A stretch of DNA of 64,000 nucleotides. Source: an uncultured Prevotella sp. Its GTDB lineage: Bacteria > Bacteroidota > Bacteroidia > Bacteroidales > Bacteroidaceae. Below, piece after piece: positions 36,466 through 45,225 of the stretch (its first letter is position 1; the number at the start of each line of letters is the position of its first letter). The DNA lies in assembly GCA_944321295.1 (NCBI GenBank), contig CALUKU010000003.1, positions 62,001 to 126,000 on the forward strand, given 5' to 3'. The position numbers and the translations under genes are program-made. The notes beneath the pieces were generated by a model. It saw nothing but the letters and a program-made list of their open reading frames with translations. It made no database searches and was not told the origin of the DNA.

Positions 36466-38795
36466 GAACAACCACGCTTATCGCCGTCATTGTCCTCCTG
36501 ATGTCGTGCCTGCCTGCCGTCGCCCAGGACTACAACCAGCTTACCGACACGGGCGACTACACCTCGGCCGCCGACAGGCTGTCGCGCCGCGACTCTGCGC
36601 AGGCCGGGCACAAGGAGATACCGCGCGGCCTGAAGGTGTGGACCGTTGACGAGCGCTTCGGCGAGCGCACCGCCGCCGAGCCCGACACCATGCCCCACAT
36701 GTACATGAACTCCATCTTCACCGAGGGCCTGCGGGGCGAATACAACACGCTGGGCAACCTCGGCTCGCCGCGCATTAACCGCATCTTCATCGACCGCAGC
36801 TCCGGCGGGCAGTTTATCTTTACCCAGCCCTACGACTACTTTATCACCCCGGTTGACGAGTTCCACTTCACCAACACGCTGTCGCCCATCACCAACATCT
36901 CTTACAACACCTGCGGCAACCGCACCAACGGCGAGGACCACTTCAAGGCGCTCTTCGGCGTCAACGCGGGCAAGCGCCTCGGCGTGGGCTTCAAGTTCGA
37001 CTACATTTACGGCCGGGGCTACTACCAGAGCCAGAGCACTGCCCACTTCAACTACTCGATGTACGCCTCCTACCTCGGCGAGCGGTACAATGCGCATCTG
37101 TTGTTTTCCACTAATCACCAGAAGGTGGCAGAGAACGGCGGCATAACGGACGACCGCTACATCACGCACCCCGAGATGTTCGAGGACAACTTCCGTCCCG
37201 ACGAAATCCCTACGGTGTTCACCGAGAACTGGAACCGCAACGACAACCAGCACATATTCTTCTCCCACCGTTACAGCTTCGGCTTCCGCCGCAAGGTGAA
37301 GATGACCCCCGACGAAATCAAGGCCAAGCAGTTCGCCCTGAAGTCGCAGCAGGAAAACGCTGCGCGCAAGGCCCGCGAGGAGGCCCGCAAGCGGGCCGAG
37401 GAAGAGGGACGCAACTTCGACGAGGACGAATTTGAGGAGCGGAAGACCTACGGCGGACGTCCCGACGACGCCGTGATAGCTGGTGCCGAACCTGCCGACA
37501 CCGTGCGCACGCAGACGGGCCGCATAGCCGTCGACAAGGCCATGGCCGACAGCCTGCTGGCAGCCGATGCCCGCCAGGGCGCCGTCCAGCCTGCCGACAC
37601 GGCGTGGATGAAGGACGAATACGTGCCGGTAACCAGCTTCATCCACACGCTGAAGTTTGATAACTACACCCGAATATACCAGGCTTACGACACGCCCGAA
37701 GGCTATTATGCCGACACCTACCCTGTCTACGAGAAGCTGCCGGGCGACTCCATCTACGACCGCACCACCCACTATTCGCTCAAGAATACCTTCGGCGTGG
37801 CCCTGCTCGAGGGCTTCAACAAGTGGGCCAAGGCCGGCCTGAAGGCCTTCGTCACGTCGGACCTGCGCCACTTCACGCTCCCCGACTCGGTGGGGGGCCG
37901 CGACGGCTACAACGAGCACAACCTCAGCGTGGGCGGACAGCTCGTCAAGTCGCAAGGCTCTACGCTCCACTACAACGTCACGGCCGAAGCCTGGCTGCTG
38001 GGCGAGGACGCCGGCCAGCTTAAGGTTGACGGCACCGCCGACCTCAACTTCAGGCTGTTTAAGGACACGGTGACACTCGCCGCACGTGCGTGGTTCCACC
38101 GCGTCAACCCAACGTTCTATTACCGCCACTACCATTCGAAGCACCTTTGGTGGGACAACGGCGACCTCTCGCAGGAGATACGCACGCACATTGAAGGCTC
38201 GTTCGCCCTCCGCCGCACCCGCACGAGGCTCCGCGTGGCCTACGACAACCTGCAGAACTACACTTATTTCGCCCAGCGCTACACCGTGACCGACGACTTC
38301 GGACGCACCGGCAACACCGTCGCCGTCAAGCAGAACTCGGCCAACATGAGCCTGCTGACACTCCAGCTGGCGCAGGATTTCAGGTTCGGCCCGCTCAACT
38401 GGCAGAGCCTGATAACCTACCAGAAGTCTAGCGACGACGCCGTGCTGCCTGTTCCCGCCCTCAACGTGTACACCAACCTCTTCCTGCACTTTAAGATTGC
38501 CAAGGTGCTGACGGTAGACTTAGGCGGCGACCTGCGCTTCTTCACCAAGTACAAGGCTCCCGACTACAGCGCCGCCCTCGGGCAGTACACCGTGCAGGAC
38601 AACGGCTCCGCCAACGTGGAAGTAGGCAACTATCCCTTCGTCAACGTGTATGCCAACATGCACCTGAAGCACACCCGCTTCTTCATCATGATGAGCCACG
38701 TCAACGCGGGCAGTGGCGACCGCTTCCTTGCGCCCCATTATCCCACTAACGGACGTATCTTCCGCTTCGGCGTGTCGTGGAACTTCTTCAATTGA
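36462..38795 (+). CDS. Putative outer membrane porin
   Basis: A 777-residue outer membrane protein read from the ATG at 36462. A signal peptide ends near PAVAQ. Residues about 80-280 and 390-777 alternate aromatic and polar residues as in beta-strands and the last residues FGVSWNFFN end in an aromatic, as expected for outer membrane barrels. Between them, residues about 285-390 form a hydrophilic, strongly charged segment (KAREEARKRAEEEGRN) that is not barrel-like. It resembles the Bacteroidetes 'putative porin' family; the substrate is unknown. Overlaps the small membrane protein gene by four bases. Confidence 0.78.
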   Translation: MRTTTLIAVIVLLMSCLPAVAQDYNQLTDTGDYTSAADRLSRRDSAQAGHKEIPRGLKVWTVDERFGERTAAEPDTMPHMYMNSIFTEGLRGEYNTLGNLGSPRINRIFIDRSSGGQFIFTQPYDYFITPVDEFHFTNTLSPITNISYNTCGNRTNGEDHFKALFGVNAGKRLGVGFKFDYIYGRGYYQSQSTAHFNYSMYASYLGERYNAHLLFSTNHQKVAENGGITDDRYITHPEMFEDNFRPDEIPTVFTENWNRNDNQHIFFSHRYSFGFRRKVKMTPDEIKAKQFALKSQQENAARKAREEARKRAEEEGRNFDEDEFEERKTYGGRPDDAVIAGAEPADTVRTQTGRIAVDKAMADSLLAADARQGAVQPADTAWMKDEYVPVTSFIHTLKFDNYTRIYQAYDTPEGYYADTYPVYEKLPGDSIYDRTTHYSLKNTFGVALLEGFNKWAKAGLKAFVTSDLRHFTLPDSVGGRDGYNEHNLSVGGQLVKSQGSTLHYNVTAEAWLLGEDAGQLKVDGTADLNFRLFKDTVTLAARAWFHRVNPTFYYRHYHSKHLWWDNGDLSQEIRTHIEGSFALRRTRTRLRVAYDNLQNYTYFAQRYTVTDDFGRTGNTVAVKQNSANMSLLTLQLAQDFRFGPLNWQSLITYQKSSDDAVLPVPALNVYTNLFLHFKIAKVLTVDLGGDLRFFTKYKAPDYSAALGQYTVQDNGSANVEVGNYPFVNVYANMHLKHTRFFIMMSHVNAGSGDRFLAPHYPTNGRIFRFGVSWNFFN

Positions 38796-38878
38796 CGGAT
38801 AGCCCCTCAATCTGCGCGCGAAATGACAAAAGTGGCGTTATTCTTGCCTTTTTGTTGTCATATTAACTCCATTTTTAT

Positions 38879-38886
38879 TAAATTTG
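38879..38886 (+). promoter_or_regulatory. Promoter -7 element for the aminotransferase gene
   Basis: TAAATTTG, with TTTG 24 bases upstream (38851-38854), slightly wide spacing; 32 bases before the ATG at 38919. A purine-rich AGAAAGGA lies before the start. Confidence 0.65.
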
Positions 38887-38918
38887 CAGCTGTTTTAACA
38901 TAGAAAGGAACATATATC

Positions 38919-40124
38919 ATGCCTCAAATATCAGTCCGTGGAACGGAAATGCCCGAGTCGCCAATCAGGAAACTGGCGCCCCTGGCAGCCTCGGCGAAGG
39001 CCCGGGGCATCAAGGTCTACCACCTCAACATAGGCCAGCCCGACCTGCCCACACCGCAGGTGGCGCTCGACGCCATACGCAACATCGACCGCACAGTGCT
39101 CGAGTACTCGCCCTCGCAGGGCAACCTGAGCTACCGGCAGAAGCTGACGGGCTACTACAAGAAATACGGGATAGACGTCGACGCCGACGACATAATAATC
39201 ACTTGCGGAGGAAGCGAGGCCGTCTTGTTCGCCTTCATGTCGTGTCTTAACCCCGGCGACGAAATCATCGTGCCCGAGCCGGCTTACGCCAACTACATGG
39301 CCTTTGCCATCTCGGCGGGCGCCAGGATACGCACCATAGCCACTACGATTGACGAAGGCTTCTCGCTGCCTAAGGTGGAGAAGTTCGAGGAGCTGATTAA
39401 CGAGCGCACGCGCGCCATCCTAATCTGCAACCCCAACAACCCCACGGGCTACCTCTACACGCGCCGTGAGATGAACCAGATACGCGACCTCGTAAAGAAA
39501 TACGACCTCTACCTCTTCTCCGACGAGGTTTACCGCGAGTATATCTATACCGGTTCGCCATATATCAGCGCCTGCCATCTTGAAGGGATAGAGCAGAACG
39601 TCGTGCTGATAGACTCCGTTAGCAAGCGTTACAGCGAGTGCGGCATACGCATCGGGGCGCTCATCACCAAGAACGCCGACGTCCGCCGCGCCGTGATGAA
39701 GTTCTGCCAGGCCCGGCTCTCTCCGCCCCTGATAGGGCAGATAGCGGCCGAGGCTTCGCTGGATGCGCCCGAAGACTACATGCGCGGCGTCTACGACGAG
39801 TACGTGGAGCGGCGCAAGTGCCTCATTGACGGGCTCAACCGCATACCGGGCGTTTACTCGCCGATACCCATGGGGGCGTTCTACACGGTGGCCAAGCTGC
39901 CCGTTGACGACAGCGAGGAGTTCTGCCGCTGGTGCCTCGAGGAGTTCAGCTACGACGGCGCCACGGTTATGATGGCTCCTGCGGCCGGCTTTTACACCAC
40001 GCCGGGCGCCGGGCGCGACCAGGTGCGCATAGCTTACGTATTGAAGAAAGACGACCTCTCTAAGGCGCTGCTCGTCCTGCGCAAGGCCTTGGAGGCTTAT
40101 CCGGGGAGGGTGGAAGCAGAATGA
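38919..40124 (+). CDS. PLP-dependent class I/II aminotransferase
   Basis: A 401-residue fold-type I aminotransferase, near the aspartate aminotransferase AspC/PatA group. LNIGQPDLPTP, GNLSYR, NPNNPTG and the PLP lysine Lys236 in DSVSKRYSECGIRIG are present; the C-terminal arginine lies in DQVRIAYV. The exact amino donor and acceptor cannot be read from the sequence; aspartate or aromatic/branched acids are possible. Its stop overlaps the ATG of a LolC/E-like permease by four bases. Confidence 0.9.
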   Translation: MPQISVRGTEMPESPIRKLAPLAASAKARGIKVYHLNIGQPDLPTPQVALDAIRNIDRTVLEYSPSQGNLSYRQKLTGYYKKYGIDVDADDIIITCGGSEAVLFAFMSCLNPGDEIIVPEPAYANYMAFAISAGARIRTIATTIDEGFSLPKVEKFEELINERTRAILICNPNNPTGYLYTRREMNQIRDLVKKYDLYLFSDEVYREYIYTGSPYISACHLEGIEQNVVLIDSVSKRYSECGIRIGALITKNADVRRAVMKFCQARLSPPLIGQIAAEASLDAPEDYMRGVYDEYVERRKCLIDGLNRIPGVYSPIPMGAFYTVAKLPVDDSEEFCRWCLEEFSYDGATVMMAPAAGFYTTPGAGRDQVRIAYVLKKDDLSKALLVLRKALEAYPGRVEAE

Positions 40125-41368
40125 GCCTACCGTTGTTTATCGCGCGCCGCATCTATACGTCGGGCGACGCCGGGCGTAAGGTGAGCCGCCCCGCCATAAG
40201 AATAGCCACGGCGGGCGTAGCCATAGGGCTTGCCGTGATGATAGTGTCGGTCGCCATAGTGTTCGGCTTCAAGCACACCATACGCGACAAGGTGGTGGGC
40301 TTCGGCAGCCACGTCACCGTAGGCAACTTCATGGCCCTGCACGGGCGCGAGGCGAGGCCAGTGTGCATGTCTGACAGCATGATGGCCGTGTTGCGCTCCG
40401 TCGGCGGCGTCAGTCACGTGCAGCGCTTCGCCGTGAAGCAAGGGATACTTAAGACCGACGACGACTTTCTCGGCGTGGCCTTCAAGGGCATAGCCGCCGA
40501 GTATGACACGACGTTCATCCACGACAACCTGGTGAGCGGCTCCATTCCCGCCTTCAGCGACTCGGTGGGCAGCAGCAAGCTGCTCATCTCCAAGATAATG
40601 GCCGACCGCCTCAGACTCGGCACGGGCGACAAGGTGTTCGCCTACTTCGTCGACGACGGCGACGTAAGGGCGCGGCGCTTCACTGTTGCCGGCGTTTACC
40701 AGACCAACCTGTCGCAGTTTGACGAGGCGCTATGCTTCACCGACCTTTACACCACAGTGCGCCTGAACGGCTGGCAGCCCGACCAGGCCGGCGGGGCAGA
40801 GCTTAGCGTGGCCGACTTCAGCCGCGTCGACGCCGTTGAGGAAGAGCTTGTGCGCCGGGTGAACCGCACCGTCGACAAATACGGCGAGACATACTCGTCT
40901 GAAACCATACAGCGCGCCAATCCGCAGATATTCACCTGGCTCGACCTGCTCGACCTTAACGTCTGGATAATCCTTGCCCTCATGCTCTGCGTGGCGGGCT
41001 TCACTATGGTGTCGGGCCTGCTCATCATCATCATCGAGCGCACGTCGATGATCGGCGTGCTTAAGGCTCTCGGCGCGCGCAACGGCATGGTGCGCCGCAC
41101 GTTCCTGTGGTTTGCCGTCTTTATAATAGGCCGCGGCCTGCTGATAGGCAACGTCTTGGGCATTGGGCTGATAGCCCTGCAGCATTACACGGGCCTCGTA
41201 AAGCTCGACGCCGCTACTTACTATGTCGACACGGTGCCCGTAGAGTTCAGCCTGCCGGCCGTGCTGCTCATCAATGCGGCCACCTTCATCGTCAGCGTGC
41301 TCGTGCTGATAGCCCCGAGCTATCTCGCCTCGCGCGTAAGGCCGGTCAAGTCGATGAGGTACGAGTGA
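40121..41368 (+). CDS. LolC/LolE-like ABC transporter permease (FtsX family)
   Basis: A 415-residue permease with an N-terminal membrane helix (about 28-48), a periplasmic domain (about 50-265), and three C-terminal helices (about 275-300, 325-345, 375-395) in the FtsX/MacB layout. This topology fits lipoprotein release permeases (LolC/LolE) in Bacteroidetes, which are often annotated without a neighbouring ATPase, as here. The ATP-binding partner would be LolD elsewhere. Its ATG overlaps the aminotransferase stop. Confidence 0.82.
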   Translation: MSLPLFIARRIYTSGDAGRKVSRPAIRIATAGVAIGLAVMIVSVAIVFGFKHTIRDKVVGFGSHVTVGNFMALHGREARPVCMSDSMMAVLRSVGGVSHVQRFAVKQGILKTDDDFLGVAFKGIAAEYDTTFIHDNLVSGSIPAFSDSVGSSKLLISKIMADRLRLGTGDKVFAYFVDDGDVRARRFTVAGVYQTNLSQFDEALCFTDLYTTVRLNGWQPDQAGGAELSVADFSRVDAVEEELVRRVNRTVDKYGETYSSETIQRANPQIFTWLDLLDLNVWIILALMLCVAGFTMVSGLLIIIIERTSMIGVLKALGARNGMVRRTFLWFAVFIIGRGLLIGNVLGIGLIALQHYTGLVKLDAATYYVDTVPVEFSLPAVLLINAATFIVSVLVLIAPSYLASRVRPVKSMRYE

Positions 41369-41377
41369 TTTTATTTT

Positions 41378-41659
41378 AGGAGTTAGCGGGAGTTAGCAGG
41401 AGTTAAGCTCGCTGCGCTCGCAGGAGTTAACGGACAATAGTTCTGCTTTTGAAGAAAAGTGTTTTATGAGTTAACGGACAATAGTTTTGTCGCAACAGGC
41501 AAAGCTATTGTCCGTTAACTGCTTATATCTCCTTGAGCGAAGCGATAACTCCCGCTAACTCCGAACGAAGCTTCCGTCAACTAATAAACGTCCACCCATC
41601 GCAAACAAAGCTATCGTCAGTTAACTCCTGCTAACTCCTGCTAACTCCCGCTAACTCCT
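41378..41659. repeat. Large imperfect inverted repeat built of short direct repeats
   Basis: Left arm 41378-41406 (three copies of the motif GGAGTTAGC or GGAGTTAA) pairs with 41631-41659 at 28 of 29 positions. Inside, GTTAACGGACAATAG near 41470-41489 pairs with 41500-41519 (20 bases with one G-U), and the same word also occurs near 41427-41441. GGAGTTAAGCTCGCTGCGC (41399-41417) has a near copy at 48793-48811. The 387-base gap between convergent genes contains nothing else except a terminator. Confidence 0.8.
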
Positions 41660-41675
41660 AAAATACTACATAAAA

Positions 41676-41716
41676 ACGGAAAGCCCTGCTCCGCCGAATG
41701 GCGGGGCAGGGCTTTG
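41676..41716 (-). terminator. Terminator after the nitroreductase gene
   Basis: AAAGCCCTGC and the inner CCGCC pair with GGCGG and GCAGGGCTTT across a four-base loop; on the minus strand CCGTTTTTATG follows. Confidence 0.85.
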
Positions 41717-41755
41717 TGCTGTTACGTCCGGCTTGCGCGCCGGCGTGTGCAGTGC

Positions 41756-42388
41756 TTAATAACCTACGGGCATGTACACCAGTGGTTTGAGCTCTTTTCC
41801 TACGCCGATGAATTTCTGCACGTCGTCGGTGTTCTCGCCGGCGTAACAGCATACGGTACCTAAGCCGTTTGCAGCGCAGAAGAGGTAGACGTTCTGCACG
41901 ACCGTGCCCACGTCAATGCCGCTGAGCGCCATGTTGCCGCCCATGAGCGAAGTGTCAGAGGCCAGCAGGAGCACCATGGGCGCCGTCTGGATGAAGGTGT
42001 TGCGGCCCGAAACGGCCTTGCGCAGGTCGCCGCTGCCGATTTTCACCAGCTTGTGGCCTTTCGGCTCGTAGCGGTAAGTGCCGTCGGCCTTGCCCACGTA
42101 GATTGTCACGTCCTGTTTGTTGCGTGCCGAGGGGGCGGTGCGTCGGCCGTCGGTGCGGTTTATGCCGTTGGCCGCCCATAGCAGTTCAGACAGCGTCTGG
42201 TCGCTCACGGCCTTGTCGGTGAACGTGCGGGTCGACCGCCTGTCCTCAAGGGCCTTTATCAGGCTGCCCTCCACCTTGCTGCTCTTCGGTATCGGCAGCG
42301 ATACTTCTTGTGCGCGAGCCTCCGTGGCGAACGTTGCCACGGCCAGCATTGCCGTCAAGGCTGCGGTAATGATTTGTCTTCTCTTCAT
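41756..42388 (-). CDS. Exported nitroreductase-family (SagB/ThcOx-like) oxidoreductase
   Basis: A 210-residue FMN-type nitroreductase with a signal peptide (MKRRQIITAALTAML, cleavage near EARAQ). The catalytic domain has ALEDRRSTRTF (FMN-binding arginines), LLWAANGINR, GRRTAPSARN, VGTVVQNVYLFCAANGLGTVCC and a C-terminal MPVGY. The twin arginine could suggest Tat export with a folded cofactor, which is inference. The electron donor and substrate are unknown. It is alone on this strand, flanked by a terminator and a repeat array. Confidence 0.85.
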   Translation of the reverse strand: MKRRQIITAALTAMLAVATFATEARAQEVSLPIPKSSKVEGSLIKALEDRRSTRTFTDKAVSDQTLSELLWAANGINRTDGRRTAPSARNKQDVTIYVGKADGTYRYEPKGHKLVKIGSGDLRKAVSGRNTFIQTAPMVLLLASDTSLMGGNMALSGIDVGTVVQNVYLFCAANGLGTVCCYAGENTDDVQKFIGVGKELKPLVYMPVGY

Positions 42389-42711
42389 GTTGCTTTTGTT
42401 TTATTGAATGTTATCTGCGGCTTCACGAGCCGTATTACAAAGATAGCGGTTTGGCGGCAGAAACGTGTACGCCGGGCCGTGTTTTTTTGTTTTGTTAAGG
42501 CTGTTTTTAAGGCGTTAAGGATTGCCTGCGGGCGTGCCGGGAGCGCGTGGCGGGCGTCGTGACATATTGCTGCCGAAACAGGCCGCAGGCTTACCTTTTG
42601 ATTTCAGTTGGCGCCTGAGAAGGGGCGCGGCCGCCGCGCGGCGGGCTTCGGGCGGTTTTGCGGCCATTATCGGGCGTTAAACGTAAGTGGCTGGGGCTTA
42701 ATGCGTTACGC
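42389..42711. other. Intergenic space before array 5
   Basis: GC-rich sequence with no supported gene. A single unit-like word GGCTTACCTTTTG near 42588-42600 resembles the 22-base family that follows. Confidence 0.5.
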
Positions 42712-42887
42712 CGCAAGGTGGCCGCCCGTGCCTCCGGGGCATGCCTTCAGACCGTCGGGAGGTAAGCTTTCTGACGGCAAAAGCTTACCTCCCGACACAC
42801 AAAAGCTAAGCCCCCGGCCTGCGAAAGCTTACCTCCCGCAGGCCGGGGGCTTACCCCTTGCCCTGCAGCGGCTTGCTTTACGGCTTG
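42712..42887. repeat. 22-base periodic palindromic array 5
   Basis: Eight units of exactly 22 bases in phase from 42712 to 42887. The unit at 42756 pairs with the next one (42754-42770 with 42780-42796, 17 bases) and also with the unit at 42822; TAAGCCCCCGGCCTGC at 42807-42822 pairs with 42838-42853 (16 bases). This gives alternative, mutually exclusive hairpins. It lies between the 3' end of the btuC operon and the start of the nitroreductase gene; 42888-43036 shows nothing else. Confidence 0.85.
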
Positions 42888-43036
42888 CGGCCGCTGCGAT
42901 TTGCTAAGTACGGATTGCAATTTCCGCTCGGCGAAACTCTGGTTCGCCCCGTGCGGGCGGATTTCCGCGTGTGACGTTTTGGCGGTTTTTGCGCCTTAAT
43001 GCTTACGCCTTGCTCCGCGCGTAGGCATGCCCCGGC

Positions 43037-44050
43037 CTAACGGCGTCGGCGCGTTATGACGTATATTACGACGGGCGCGCCTATCAGCGGGGTCACGGCG
43101 TTGAGCGGTATTACGCCCCGCTCGCCCGGCAGCACGCACAGGGCGTTGCACGCCAGGGCCACCACGGCGCCCATGAGCATAGTGCCCGGCAGCAGCTGGC
43201 GGTGGTTGTCGGTCTTGAGGGCCATGCGCGCCATGTGGGGCACGGCCAGGCCGATGAAGGCCACGGGGCCGCAGAAGGCCGTGGTCGAGGCCGTCAGCAC
43301 GCCCGTGACGGCGAGCAGCTGCGTGCGCAGGCGGCGCGTGGCCACGCCCAGGTTCTCGGCGTATTGCTCGCCCAGGAGCAGCGCGTTGAGCGGCTTGGCC
43401 AGCGCCACCGAGCAGGCCAGGCCCGCCGCCGTGACGGCGGCCATCAGCGGCACCTGCCGCATGGGTACGCCGCCGAAGTTGCCCAGGCCCCACACCATGT
43501 AAGAGTGGACTCCCTCCTCGGTGGCGAAGAAGTTAAGCAGCGATATTGCCGACGACGCCACGTAGCCTATCATAATGCCCGCTATCAGCAGCATGGTGTT
43601 GCTCCTCACGCGCGCGGCGAAGGCCAGCAGCACCGCCATCACCGCCGCCGCGCCTATGAAGGCGGCGGCCATCACCGCCGCGAAGCCCGTCAGCGACACC
43701 GCGCCGACCGTCAGTCCGCCGCCGTAGGCCAGCATTACCAGGGCCACGCCGAGGCTCGCCCCGCTGTTGATACCGAAGATTGACGGGCCGGCCAGGGGGT
43801 TGCGGAAGGCCGTCTGCAGCAGCAGTCCGCTGACGGCCAGCGAGGCGCCGCAGAGCACGGCCGTGATGGCCTGCGGCAGGCGGGCCTCCGTCACGATGTA
43901 GGCCCACGTGGGGTTGTCGGCGCCGCGGCCGGCCATGATGGCGGCTACGGCGTCTATCGGAATGTCGACGGCTCCGCAGGCTATGTTCAGCACCAGTAGC
44001 GGCACCGTGGCGGCGGCCATCGCCGCGTTGATTATCGTCGGTCTGTTCAT
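43037..44050 (-). CDS. btuC: Vitamin B12 ABC transporter permease (FecCD family)
   Basis: A 337-residue inner membrane permease, about ten membrane segments, of the BtuC/FecCD family. Motifs include SGLLLQTAFRNPLAGPSIFGINSG split over two helices and the cytoplasmic coupling region GLAVPHMAR. The ATG at 44050 overlaps the stop of the substrate-binding protein by four bases; longer in-frame readings upstream are rejected. Its place behind a cobalamin riboswitch, btuB and btuG assigns it to B12 uptake. No BtuD ATPase gene follows in the 650 bases before the next gene. Confidence 0.9.
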   Translation of the reverse strand: MNRPTIINAAMAAATVPLLVLNIACGAVDIPIDAVAAIMAGRGADNPTWAYIVTEARLPQAITAVLCGASLAVSGLLLQTAFRNPLAGPSIFGINSGASLGVALVMLAYGGGLTVGAVSLTGFAAVMAAAFIGAAAVMAVLLAFAARVRSNTMLLIAGIMIGYVASSAISLLNFFATEEGVHSYMVWGLGNFGGVPMRQVPLMAAVTAAGLACSVALAKPLNALLLGEQYAENLGVATRRLRTQLLAVTGVLTASTTAFCGPVAFIGLAVPHMARMALKTDNHRQLLPGTMLMGAVVALACNALCVLPGERGVIPLNAVTPLIGAPVVIYVITRRRR

Positions 44051-45225
44051 TTCATCAGGGTGAAGTATCGTGTCCGGCCCAGCCCCTTCAGGTCGGGGTG
44101 GGCGATGATTACCAGGTCGCGCAGCAGCAGGTCGGGGCGGAAGGGCGCTTCCTCGTAGTAGCGCGTGGCCTCGGTGTCGCATCCGTAGACGGCGCCCTGC
44201 CTGAAGGCCTTCAGCTGCCCGTAGCCTTCGCTCTCGGCCAGCAGCGCGGCGCGCGTGGCGGCCTGCCGCCCGTTGTGGCGCACCAGCCACACGTCGGCCC
44301 CGCCGGCCTTTGCCAGCACGCTCTCGAGCGTCAGCTGCAGGCTGCCGCTGCTCTTGTCGGCGGCGAAGGCGTAGTCGGCCCCGGCGTCGGCTATCAGCCG
44401 GCCCAGGGTGCTGCGCCCGCCGGGCACGTACCACACGGCGCCCGACAGATGGTCGACGAGCACCTCCTTGCGCACGGCAGACCGCCGCGCCTCGGCCGCA
44501 AGGCTGTCGTAGGCCGCCTCCACGGCCGCGAACATGCTGTCGGCCGCCGCCTCGGCGCCGAAGAGCAGCCCGTAGAACTTCATCCACTCGGCCCGCCCCA
44601 GCGCCGAGGTTTCCATATAGTCGGCCAGCTCTATTATCGGCGAGCCGCACTCGTTAAGGCGCCCGTAGCCGCCGCTGTTCTGGAAGGGCGACACGAGCAC
44701 CGCGTCGGCCCCCAGGGCAATTATCTTCTCAACGGTAGGTGTTATGCCGTTGCCGCAGTCGGCTATGCGCCCCTCGGCGTGGCCGCGCCTGACCCACGGC
44801 AGGTTGACGTAGCGCAGGTCGCACACGCCCGCCACGGCGTCCTGGCGCCCCAGCTCGCCCAGCAGTCCGCAGTGCACCGACGTGGCCACGACGGCCCGCC
44901 TCAGCGGCACGCCTACCACGCTGACCGCCCCGCCGCGGCCGTCATGCCTCAGCGCCTCGGCCGTGGCCTCGGCCTCGGGGGGCAGCTTGCCGTCGGCCCG
45001 CCTCTCGGCCAGCACGTAGGTGTGCAGCGTGCGCCCCTCGTTCCAGGGGTCGGCCAGCGAGGCCACGGCATAGCCGTCGTATTTCACTATCTGCAGCCTC
45101 TCGGCGTGGCGCAGCCTGACGGTGTCGCCGCCAGGAATGACGGCCGTGGCCTTGCCTCCTCTGCATGAGCAGAGCAGGACGAGGGCCACGGCCGCGTGAA
45201 GAGTGATGATTTTTAGGTTGTTCAT
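44047..45225 (-). CDS. Cobalamin ABC transporter substrate-binding lipoprotein (BtuF-like)
   Basis: A 392-residue periplasmic or inner-membrane-anchored lipoprotein with lipobox LCSC (Cys21). The mature part is a class III binding protein (PF01497-like) with helical linker; LGADAVLVSPFQNSG and VLVDHLSGAVWYVPGGRSTLG are characteristic blocks. Residue-level cobalamin contacts cannot be read. Overlaps of four bases with btuG upstream and btuC downstream show a tightly coupled uptake operon, so B12 or a related corrinoid is the inferred ligand. Confidence 0.85.
   Translation of the reverse strand: MNNLKIITLHAAVALVLLCSCRGGKATAVIPGGDTVRLRHAERLQIVKYDGYAVASLADPWNEGRTLHTYVLAERRADGKLPPEAEATAEALRHDGRGGAVSVVGVPLRRAVVATSVHCGLLGELGRQDAVAGVCDLRYVNLPWVRRGHAEGRIADCGNGITPTVEKIIALGADAVLVSPFQNSGGYGRLNECGSPIIELADYMETSALGRAEWMKFYGLLFGAEAAADSMFAAVEAAYDSLAAEARRSAVRKEVLVDHLSGAVWYVPGGRSTLGRLIADAGADYAFAADKSSGSLQLTLESVLAKAGGADVWLVRHNGRQAATRAALLAESEGYGQLKAFRQGAVYGCDTEATRYYEEAPFRPDLLLRDLVIIAHPDLKGLGRTRYFTLMK

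Noticed and set aside
36378..38489. 703-codon open frame on the minus strand opposite the porin
   Set aside because: It follows GC-rich third positions of the porin, has no family motif or promoter, and the plus-strand frame has signal peptide and barrel features.
42608..42907. 99-codon plus-strand frame between nitroreductase and btuC
   Set aside because: It covers array 5 and has a repeat-driven translation without any motif.
44098..45168. 356-codon plus-strand frame opposite the BtuF-like gene
   Set aside because: It is a high-GC antisense shadow with repetitive low-complexity translation; the minus-strand lipoprotein fits the operon overlaps.
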